The notes below the pieces were generated by a model that saw nothing but the letters and a program-made list of their open reading frames with translations, was not told where the DNA came from and did no database searches. A program made the translations under genes and the position numbers. From the NCBI GenBank assembly GCA_944548615.1, contig OX155951.1:20418474-20482473 (forward strand): a stretch of DNA of 64,000 bases, given 5' to 3'. Source of the DNA: Micropterix aruncella. Lineage: Eukaryota; Arthropoda; Insecta; Lepidoptera; Micropterigidae. Shown here piece after piece: positions 53,831 to 64,000 of this stretch (position 1 is its first letter; every line of letters starts with the position of its first letter).

Positions 53831-54888
53831 ACTTATTTATTTTATTTATTTAGGTAAGTAACAACATGAACTTATAATTAGATACATAATTCTTGTAAAA
53901 AACATGTTCTTGTGCGGATTATAACATACGCCGTTCGAAATTATTTGAAAAATATTTTACAAACTAAATTATGACCCAAAAAATACATCCTTAAATATTT
54001 ATTAGTTGAGAGAAAACGGATCTATACCTCGCGGAAATAAACGACAGTCCTCCCGATGCATTTGTAGACGGCCAATGTTACTTTGCCGAAAATGTAACTT
54101 TGCCTGGAGAACTCATCGTCCAAGTCCACGCGGCAAGGATTCATCCCCACCAACCAAAAAATGTCAAATGACCGGAAAATTTGTAGAGTTAACCGCAAAC
54201 ATATACATCATACTTATACAACATAAATTCAAAATAAGTAAATGGGAATACATACATAAGTTATATTATATTTATACATACATATTATAAATCAATAATT
54301 ACTGGCAGTTGTCGCTGCTCCTTCAAGGGCGGTTCGTACTGCCGATTTGAAGCTAATTTTGTTTCTCCTATAAATGTCAAGCCCTGTGAATTTATCATTA
54401 TACGTGCGTGGCAATCGGTTAAGCATTGAATTGCGCGTGTAGTTAGAATGTCGTCTCGAGGGCTCTAATAACTGTATAGATCGGGTTTTACGTTGCGGCA
54501 CCTTCAGAGCGATGCTCGAAACTATGTATGGGCTATCCAGCGTCCCATTGACGATGTCATGTAGCGCAGTCATATCCGCAGCAGTTAGCCGACCCTCAAG
54601 CGACAGCATATTAAAATGCTGTAGCCTATCACGGTAAGAGTCAAATGCGAGATGTTCGCGTCGGGCTATGCACCGGACGAAACGTCTTTAAATCCCCTCC
54701 AGTTGGGCTTTGTACACGTTATATTGCGGAGACCAAATGGGAGACGCGAATTCTAGAATGCTGCGGACAAAGCGTTGTATAGTGTCAGTGCGGCCTTGGT
54801 GCCCGGGAAGGGCTTAGTCATCCTTAAGACAAACCCTAGCATTCTGTACGCTCTCTCTGCTGCTTGTCGACAGTGACATCGCCTAGAA
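53831..54888 (-). mobile_element. LINE inserted in R07 copy 9
   Basis: The plus strand starts with ttatttattttatttattta (the element's A/T tail) and ends after an ORF2 C-terminal frame. GTTAC stands at both junctions (53826-53830 and 54887-54891), a likely target duplication. The element is 5'-truncated and inserted in antisense to R07, as in copy 4. Confidence 0.8.
54292..54850 (-). pseudogene. LINE ORF2 C-terminal domain
   Basis: The translation runs RAYRMLGFVLRMTKPFPGTK, AALTLYNALS, a frame change, SILEFASPIWSPQYNVYKAQ, LEGI, a stop, RRFVRCIARREHLAFDSYRD, then the open part MLSLEGRLTAADMTALHDIV, NGTLDSPYIVSSIALKVPQR and MLNRLPRTYNDKFTGLDIYR. YC-LRSILEFASPIWSP-Y-L-E-QR-F is the LINE post-RT region, and the ending with DI-NG-DSP-L is common in R1/Jockey-type families. 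One stop and at least one frameshift; the RT is missing. Confidence 0.88.
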
Positions 54889-55065
54889 CCTAGTTACCTT
54901 CCTAGTGCCTCGCCGTAAGGCGTTGGACTCCGGCGGCGAAGGACGGTAGATTTATATCATCTCGAAGTCTTCTACGCTTACCTTACGGGATATAGAACTA
55001 TCACTATCGTTCTAACTTCCTAAGGTGACGGGTTCGCCCGTTGAAGTCGACATTTCAAAAAAATA

Positions 55066-55740
55066 GCCCTGGGACGGATGGGTTTGTATATGGCAGGTCT
55101 TATCAGCTCGTACATACGACGAATACAACTAATACGGGAAAGTATTTTTCAAGTCGGATAATTCGTTTCACCTGAAGAGTTTACCGACAAAGAAGGTAGA
55201 TAACATAGGAGAGCCATAAGTCAATACTTTTGATAGTTTGGATAGCTAATAAAAATATGGTGATCGCACGGATAAAAACGTGATTTCTCACTCGTCCTTT
55301 TATATCTCGGCTTCCCGATCCATTGCATGTATGTAACCCATAAGCTTATCAGCTCTTTTCACCGATAAATAAAACAGATTAATGAAAGAATGTTCCTAAT
55401 CGAACAGTGCATTCTCGAGTTATGTTCTCTTATCAGAATTCTATTATCTCTAAGCCTATCATTATAACTCGCGAAGGCATAGTCTGAGTTCACAAATTCC
55501 TTCGGTGATCGGTTCGGAAAACTAATAAAAGTTGGTGACCGTAACGCTAAAAATGTTAATTTTCAGTCGTCCGTTTGTATGGCAGCTCTAATCGACTTGG
55601 TTTATGGACGGCCCCCATATCTAATGAGTCCTTTCCATTCATGAATAAAACCGGGAGAAAGAATTTTTGAAATCGGACAACGCGTTCTCGATATATCTAT
55701 GAGCCAGAACTACATGACTACAGGTGCCTTTAGTAGACTA
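55066..55740 (+). repeat. Repeat C: three degenerate modules
   Basis: Recurring blocks at about 55140, 55385 and 55655: aaagtatttttcaagtcgga-taattcgttt; gaaagaatgttcctaatcga-acagtgcattctcgagttat; gaaagaatttttgaaatcgg-acaacgcgttctcgatatat. Between them lie tggtgatcgcacggataaaa and tggtgaccgtaacgctaaaa. The period is about 245-270 bp. One related piece is at 21694-21850. Confidence 0.6.
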
Positions 55741-55859
55741 GATAATGAACTAAATTAAACTGGATATCAAATGGTCTGTTTCAACCCGGTTTCATTGCAG
55801 AAAATGCTAAAGCTACCGGCAACGACGGCATAAACACTTTTCTTCTCTTACCCATCAAG
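55741..55859. other. No feature recognised
   Basis: Short unassigned spacer. Confidence 0.4.
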
Positions 55860-56520
55860 GCCTGAGATATTGCCAATAGTTATTTATTTATTTTATTTAT
55901 ATATTTTTATAATATAACATGAAAATCTAACGCAAATTGGCGAATATTTATAATAAATATATTGCGAAGTAAAGTAATGTGACATATGCAAAAGAAAGAT
56001 GCTATGAAGTGTTACTGGTGATAGAGAAGTCTTAGTGACTGATTTTCAGAACGCCCTAGAAGAGTTAAATGGCGAGCTAGTAGGCACGTACTCTTGAAGA
56101 AACTCCCTTAACATACTCGTACAAGAATTCAACTTCTCGCTATTCTTACAAGCTTCTTTTTAGCCTCTTGTTGAAACCCAGAAGCTACTTTTTAAATAAG
56201 AGAATAAAAATAAACAAAATTTGCCTTAGGAATTTGCCGAAATTCTTCCAGGTGGACCCAGTAAAATAAGCTTAACAACCCCGGTAAGAGTTCCGCTTGT
56301 GTTTTGGAATTCGTGCTGTTCTGCCCGAGTCCCGCAGATCCAGCATATAATTATGGTTAGACTGCTCATTTCTGCTATACAGATAGAGATAGAGAACTTG
56401 GTAAGATCCACCGAAATTTAGCTGGCGACGGTGAATCATATTTAAAATGGTAGCCTTAGCAAGAAATAGATACATGGTGTCTCCGAAGAATTGCGAATCA
56501 ATTTCTCGCGCATGTTCTCT
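55860..56520 (-). mobile_element. Decayed LINE 3' end
   Basis: ATTT repeats at 55878-55905 (tail) precede a minus-strand frame with NYMLDLRDSGRTARIPKHKR, which resembles the LR-x-G-RT-R-P-H-R motif of some Jockey-type LINE C-termini, and further on NKRLKRSL. Stops are frequent. Low certainty on the clade. Confidence 0.5.
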
Positions 56521-57512
56521 GGATACGTTTGCTTAGGGCCGGCATCCGTCTTGGTTTCTCGAATTGGGTCAGGATTTCTAGGTCGTCTGGGGAAGTCTGG
56601 GGCGGGTTTTTCTTGTCGTCAGGAGTGTATATTTTAATCAATTTGTTTTTTTATTTATTTGTATGAACGCTATTTTATAAAAAAACAAAATTGCGGATAC
56701 ATACAGAGTGTACCATTACGATGTCACGTTATTATTGTATGCATTTATGTATGTGTTTGCTAAATATTGCAATATCTAAACAGTTGTAGAAAAAGCTTCA
56801 TTATTTTGGAATAGGTAATATTTAGTGTCTATATATTATAATTGTTTTTTTTTACATAAGTTTAAATGTACTTTCAATACATTGCGAAAGGTTTTCCAAA
56901 TATTTGTATTATTATTTTCTTGAATAAAAAGACCGAAATTAACAAATTTATGTCTTTTTCTTAGTAACGATTTACCCATCGATAACGATCTGGTTCGAGG
57001 AAATTATTGATGAAAATGAAAAGTAATCTGAATAAACTGAATTTCTATAAAAATGAATTGCATCATCGATGCATTAACCGGTCAAAAGCCAACCTTTGCG
57101 CGTAAAAAGCTGCGCCGCAATTTTTGCTCGATTTTGTAAATAAATATTAACAATATCGTTTTTTCATGAATTCCCTCTTTTTAAATTATAATTAATCTAG
57201 AGGTATGAATATTGGATATGAGAGGGCCGACCGTAAGGGCTACGCGCGGATCTGTCAAACGACGCAAAATGCTCATAGGCATTGCTGGCGTCAGAGTCGA
57301 TTGGAGTTACTGAAATCACATGTTTTTGATGCTTAAGTTATTGTTAAATTTATTGTCCCACTTTATGGTAACATTTTATTTAAAACGTGGGATTATCCAG
57401 CCACATTTTAGGGCAAAATTAGTTTAATTTCTTTGCATGGCACAATTTTTTTACTGCTTTTATTCATGCCATTTTTAGTCCCGCTAGCTCACATAATATC
57501 CATAATATCCTA
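56521..57512. other. No feature recognised
   Basis: AT-rich DNA with no supported signal. Confidence 0.4.
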
Positions 57513-57600
57513 TTCAGTCACTAATTCAATCATCCCCATATATATCAAAATAATTTTCAGTCACTAATTCAATCATACCCATATATATCAAAATAATCGT
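57513..57600. repeat. 43-bp tandem duplication
   Basis: ttcagtcactaattcaatca followed by tccccatatatatcaaaata is repeated from 57556 with a single base change (c to a). The near identity points to a recent duplication. Confidence 0.9.
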
Positions 57601-58097
57601 CTTCAATCAGATACTCATAAATTTACATCAAAAGAATATTGACAAAAAATTCACACAGCTGTTAACGATTGCAGAGATTTCAAAATTAATTCAGAACAAC
57701 ACACGTCGAACCGAATAATTAATTTAACTGTACGTTTATAAAATACTCTAAGGTCGTTGAGATTATAACTTATTCATCAAAAAACGTGATATACCAGCTT
57801 ATCATTTCATTTTTATTTTATGTATTCAATGTTAGATTGTTACGACTTAATTCGTAATTTTATTTCGTTGTATTATATTTTTTGATGGATAATCACTTGT
57901 TTGAGGGAAGCTACGCTTGACAGATTTCTCTGCTCAGTGAAGCAAAGCAATTCAACTGGCAGGCCACCGCTGCTTTTTATCCCTGTTGACTGCCAATCGC
58001 TACACATTGCAATTGTTAGGTCGGTGACCCAACCACTAAATCTCAAAATTACAGGTTTTATTATTTCTCCCTGGCGTGCGTTACGTTTATTTAAATA
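57601..58097. other. No feature recognised
   Basis: AT-rich DNA; a 66-codon open frame at 57901 has no motif. Confidence 0.4.
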
Positions 58098-60122
<2,025 letters not shown>

Positions 60123-60123
60123 T

Positions 60124-60480
60124 GTTTATATATAGATGTAAAACATATGTATATGTATAGATTATATGTATAAATGTATATATGTATATATGTGTATGTA
60201 TATGTGTAGATGAATATGTAATATATGTGTATGTGTATATATGATTATTTAATATTCTTATGTATATCATGTTACTAAAATGGACTAAGTATATGTAATA
60301 TCTGTGTAAATATAGAGCTACCACATAAAACAATGCTACATTAAATTACACTTAGAAACTAAAAAAAAAAAAAAAAAAGGATACATAAGTCTACCTTAGT
60401 AAGGGCATCACTCCAGCAAGGTAGATTTTAATCTCATTAACCTAGTGTTTTAAATGTGTGTGAAATATAATTAAATAAAT
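60124..60480 (+). repeat. TATG-rich tract, poly-A and possible retroposon tail
   Basis: 60124-60250 is a degenerate TATG/TATA microsatellite. An 18-nt A run lies at 60361-60378. A short segment with the inverted pair tctaccttag and caaggtaga follows, then attaaataaataaataaatt at 60471, which looks like a LINE-type tail. Confidence 0.5.
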
Positions 60481-61371
60481 AAATAAATTACAAAATGGAT
60501 ATAACGGGTATATACAAAAATAACTTTAATAATTGGTAAGAACAGCTTTGGCTGTTCAAATCGCCACGATGAAAGCGAATATGCCGATGAAGAGTAGTGG
60601 ACAACAATTATTGACGACGGGAAATTTGCATTCAGTAATATGAACATAGGAATCATATCAAAATCATAGCATAATATGAACATAGGAAAATAGCATAGGC
60701 ATCATAGCAAATATGAACATAGACAAATTGTGAAACTGATAATGCTGAGTTTACTGTTAGATCTGTTCAAAATATTCTTTATTACTCTATTATATGTTGA
60801 TTTACAACATTATAATGACCCATATAGCATACAATATTTTATGCTAAGTACAACAGCATGCTTATTTATATAATATAAAACTGTACCACTTCTTAGAAAC
60901 ATAAAATTGTTAGATGCATATTGCAGTAAAATTATTTAAGGACATCGCGTAGCATACGGGCTCGATATTCCTATGGGGGTCTATGCACTTGATAATAACC
61001 AAGAAGTTATCGACAACTTTTTTATTGAGTCCTTGGTACCGCGAAGAAGGAAAGTGTTTTTTTATGATAAACCTTCGGTTATTCCGTTTTTTTCTCAGTA
61101 ACAAAGGACTAGATTAAAAAAAATGTCCTGGATTACTTCTATCTAAGTTTTTCATGTAGAATTCTGTTTTGTGCTACTAAAGATCTCCTAAAATACAAAA
61201 ACATACAAAAAGAGTTTTATGTTTAGTCTCACTTACAGAGCGGTCTCATCAGCAGTCATTTATGAACTGGTACCGGAACCATCACTTATTACACCACTCG
61301 AGGACGTGAGCATTCTTCATTATCCCCATATTTGATCAACACAATTTAATTTAAGTTTTCCCTACTATTCG
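60481..61371. other. No gene recognised
   Basis: AT-rich DNA with one tight hairpin, gaacagc-tttg-gctgttc at 60540, and near-identical atatgaacatagg copies at 60640-60720. Confidence 0.4.
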
Positions 61372-61554
61372 GCAGTAGGGCAGTGTCGACTACAGCGGGC
61401 GAACCCGTCACCCCAGGCTGGTATAACGATATGTAATCGTTCTTTCAGCCGTGGAATGAACGTAGAAGGCTTAGAGACAAGACAATCTATAACTGTCTAG
61501 CTCCGCCAACAAGCCCTTCAGAAGTCAACGCCTCACGACAAGGCACCGGGAAAG
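61372..61554 (-). mobile_element. R07 copy 10, 5'-truncated
   Basis: tgtcgactacagcgggcgaa at the left and form-2 3' sequence (gtataacgatatgtaatcgt-tctttcagccgtgg, compare 34370-34402). The copy stops at the MITE at 61555. No continuation is seen beyond the MITE, so it is truncated rather than just interrupted. A hairpin ccctact-attcggc-agtaggg stands at its 3' end. Confidence 0.8.
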
Positions 61555-61879
61555 GTAAATCAGTACGGGTAAATAAGCAACTTTTGATAAACATTTTGGA
61601 AAAAACAAAACCAAAAAAAATATTTTTCAAAAAATGTTTTTTTGGTAATTTTGAAAAATTTGAGTTTGAATAAGAGTTTGGCAAGCCTTGAGCGTGCTGC
61701 TCCATCTAGAAATAGGTAAAATATAGCAAAAAATAAATCGCAATATTCACCTATCGCTAGATAGCGCAACGCGCTATTTTTTTTGTACTATTTTTTAAAC
61801 AATTTTTTTTTTTTTAAATGTTCATTTTTTTATCGTTTTTATATTATTAAAAGTTGCTTCTTTGATCGTACTGATTCAC
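61555..61879. mobile_element. MITE with aatcagtacg inverted ends (repeat B)
   Basis: gtaaatcagtacgggtaaat-aagcaactttt at the left and, reversed, gtgaatcagtacgatcaaag-aagcaactttt at the right. The centre has ctatcgctagatagcg. Homology with 20063-20120 extends past the right end (ttaaaaactcaacc), so the true boundary is uncertain. No coding capacity. Confidence 0.65.
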
Positions 61880-61974
61880 ACACTTCAACGATGTCTATAA
61901 TTAAAAACTCAACCTGTATAACTCGTACTGAAACACAAACCGACTTGGTTACGACGTTTTATTGAGCGGCGAGT
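61880..61974. other. No feature recognised
   Basis: Short spacer, partly repeat B. Confidence 0.4.
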
Positions 61975-62290
61975 ATGTCGAATATGACGGGCGGCGGTAC
62001 AGAGGGCTCGCCCGGGCGACCCCATTTAAAACGTTGTGAAATGTGTGCGGCGATCGTCGCTCACCTATATTGTGCAATAAAGCGTGTCTGCGCCGCGGAG
62101 ATAAACGGTTTACACGGCAATTATCTCACTTTATTGCTGTCAACCGCTCCGGCCCTGGGCCGAACCGACGCGGCGACGACACCCAATCGCCCAATACGAC
62201 CAATTATCGCGCCGCCCGCCCTCGCGACCACTAGCGCTGCGGCGCGCGTGGCGCTCTCGGCCCAAAGGCATCAAAAATCGCCATAATAAA
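61975..62290. other. CpG-rich block upstream of a candidate exon
   Basis: The strongest CpG-rich block in the window (ggtacagagggctcgcccgg, gcgctgcggcgcgcgtggcg). A 103-codon plus-strand frame (61975-62286) has no motif and ends in a stop before any splice donor. Such a block just upstream of a spliced exon could be a promoter or regulatory region, but nothing proves it. Confidence 0.45.
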
Positions 62291-62447
62291 ATCGTACAAC
62301 ATTTTTTAGGTTCTCGACTCACTAAGGTTATGCGCATGTACGAAATTTGCGCTCTTACTGATCTAACGGCTCGTTTTGAATTAATAAATTAAAATGATTA
62401 TGTTTCGTTAAGACAATCTAGTAAAAGTAATCTCTCTTTCTTTACAG
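62291..62447 (+). other. Candidate intron end (splice acceptor)
   Basis: AT-rich DNA leading to the acceptor tctctctttctttacag at 62431-62447, with a pyrimidine tract of 13 and AG at 62446-62447. The region contains no other AG in the last 15 bases. Confidence 0.5.
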
Positions 62448-62500
62448 GTTGTTGATGTAAATGCACAAAGCGAACAACAGACGCATGTAGGAAAAAAAGA
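62448..62500 (+). CDS. Candidate small internal exon of an unknown gene, 53 nt
   Basis: Between a good acceptor (tttctttacag, ending 62447) and a consensus donor (gtaagtaa from 62501), this 53-nt exon is open in only one frame: VVDVNAQSEQQTHVGKK plus two bases. The other two forward frames hit stops at once (TTGTTGATGTAA and TGTTGA). The intron phases would be 0 before and 2 after. The composition (Q, S, N, K) is not repeat-like and the sequence occurs nowhere else in the window. I do not recognise the protein. The rest of the gene would lie outside, or in exons I cannot see. A chance pairing of splice-like sites remains possible. Confidence 0.5.
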
Positions 62501-64000
62501 GTAAGTAATAATAATAATAATATTATTTTTATTTTGTGAGGAAGTAGTTAAAAAGATATGTATTTCCAATGATTCCAATGATTTTCCTTAATATTTCGGT
62601 TTTTCCAAGAGCACGTAATTTAAAACTCAAATTAAAATTCATGATACCGTATTTTTTTTATTTATTTACGAAAAATAAATAGACCTATTTCTACAGAATG
62701 ATTTTGTGTTATTCCTAACTAGGCAATGCCTGTTCCGAAGAAAAAAACACTAATTTTTATATGATACTGATTTAAGTTTGAAGTTTACTTTTACAAAAAT
62801 GCCAAGAAATTGTTATTGTCCATTAAAATAAATAAAATAAAATAAAATAAACAAGATAATCATAAAAATCAGAATAATTATTAAATAATAAAAGTAGTAA
62901 AAAATAAAGAAAATAAAATATATGATTAATAGAATAGAAAATAATAATTCAATTATATTTTTATTCTTACTAAATAAATGTACACATTTACCAACTTACA
63001 TACTATTAGTTTTTCTATATAACGAATATTGTATATTATGCATACGTATTCATTATTAATACAAAATAATATAAAATGAAATTGATAGTATCACTAAATG
63101 AATATACGGAGCACTGTTTCTAAATTGATAAAATAGTAATACTAATTAACACTGATACTGATACTAAATTGATAGTAGCACTGCTAAGAAATTTAATCTC
63201 GCCAATAGTACGGAATACACGTAAAACATCCTTTGATTCTCTCTTGTAAAATTTGAAAATAATTTTTTGGAGCAAATTTTTATAACATTTTCAATAGTGT
63301 ATAAGAGGTATAACCGACTTCGTTAAGGGTCATAGATCAATTGCAAATGTAAATAGGTCGATAGGTCGCTATCAGAAATCAGTCTTGGGATAAATCACAT
63401 ATTATAACTACTGAGAATAATTTATAAATTTTTAATGGTTCAGCATCAAAAGGAAGTTTTCCTTCCGATTCTACTGCGAATATCCAATTAAGCAAAGTAA
63501 TATTAGGTAGCTCGACGACGAAATTAGTCGTCGACATGCAAAATTAATCACTTACGAAAATATTTAAATAAAACCGTTCAAATACTTTTATTTAGATCGT
63601 TATTTTTCATATAAGTTTCTGGATATATGTATATCAGCTGTACTAAAAACAAAAATAATGATTATGTTCTTTAAAAGAAGAAGTCTTCATCGTGTCGCAC
63701 AAAAAATAAAACAAACTTACAAAAACACCTTTGGTATCAATATTTGGCCAAAAACATTCTGAAATCAACTGAAAAACTTATACATAAATCTGCCTTAAAA
63801 CAGATTATTAGAGTAGTAATTAATATGCGATTATTTATTTATGGAAGAAGTAGATAACATTTTTAGGCAATTGAGGGGGGAGCCTGGCTTAGAAGGCCAA
63901 AAAAAAATATGTTTCTTCTGATTGTTTATTCTAACAAAGTTGAAATCTGATCATGAATCTTTTATATCAGTTGGATTAAAAATATAAAAAATATAAATAT
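62501..64000 (+). other. Possible intron; no feature recognised
   Basis: AT-rich DNA with a TAA microsatellite (62508-62530), a TAAAA-type repeat at 62825-62850 and the hairpin tcgacgac-gaaatta-gtcgtcga at 63512-63534. No coding or transposon signal. Confidence 0.4.

Larger units (their letters stand above)
53310..55065 (+). mobile_element. R07 copy 9, interrupted by a LINE
   Basis: The left part (53310-53830) matches the form-2 5' half: agcgaatagtttcgagcaac, aactcacaattcagcttcta, ggtatcctgaaggttaattc, tagacggagatatcctgcca. The right part (54889-55065) resumes at ttaccttcctagtgcctcgc (compare ttacctttcctgttgcctcg at 11300) and ends tgacgggttcgcccgttgaa-gtcgac. Without the LINE it is about 698 bp. 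Sense is plus. 5' form 2 is joined to 3' form 1. Confidence 0.75.

Noticed and set aside
61975..62286. 103-codon open frame as a host gene
   Set aside because: CpG-rich DNA is poor in stop codons. No motif, no splice donor before the stop, and overlapping open frames on both strands.

Overview
The window is AT-rich eukaryotic DNA with no intact protein-coding gene. Nearly everything recognisable is transposable-element debris typical of an insect genome, most likely a moth or butterfly (Lepidoptera). The pointers are Helitron 3' ends of the GCGAAGCCGCGGGCAACAG-CTAG type, an RTE-clade LINE C-terminus with the WAGHVARQDD motif, many 5'-truncated Jockey/CR1-type LINEs with A/T-rich simple-repeat tails, and mariner, pogo, piggyBac and hAT remnants. 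The species assignment is an inference; no host gene was identified.

Layout. 1-9.1 kb: a CR1/Jockey-like LINE (endonuclease plus part of reverse transcriptase) split by a 1.43-kb non-autonomous hAT element that itself carries a Helitron. It is followed by three diverged copies of a local repeat (repeat A), the third broken by two LINE fragments and a retroposon. 9.8-13 kb: a hAT remnant, a 1.6-kb element with terminal inverted repeats that has swallowed two retroposon copies, and a mariner-type transposase scrap. 13-31 kb: several minus-strand LINE 3' ends, a LINE ORF1 with zinc knuckles, an RNase H fragment, an RTE fragment, and two notable hairpins. 33-36.4 kb: two retroposon copies inserted head-to-tail at one target, then a mariner with both ends and a dead transposase. 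37-48 kb: a pogo-like MITE, a piggyBac-like MITE inside a LINE 3' end, a retroposon copy, and a hAT with a broken transposase. 51-61 kb: more LINEs, Helitron ends around a 520-bp TA microsatellite, and another MITE. 62-64 kb: a CpG-rich block and one small candidate exon (53 nt) with good splice signals on both sides, the only hint of a host gene.

The most interesting system is a roughly 0.7-kb, apparently non-coding retroposon family, called R07 here. I find ten copies in 64 kb (about 5.2 kb, 8 percent of the window). Five have obvious 10-15 bp target-site duplications. Every copy retains the same end (reading gggttcgcccgttgtagtcg), while the other end is variably truncated, the signature of target-primed reverse transcription. 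There is no poly(A) or simple-repeat tail. Two alternative 5' halves and two alternative 3' halves occur in mixed combinations, one pair sits in tandem sharing one target, and one copy is inserted inside another.

All coordinates, alignments and motif matches were made by eye. Clade names are given only where protein motifs or terminal signatures support them.
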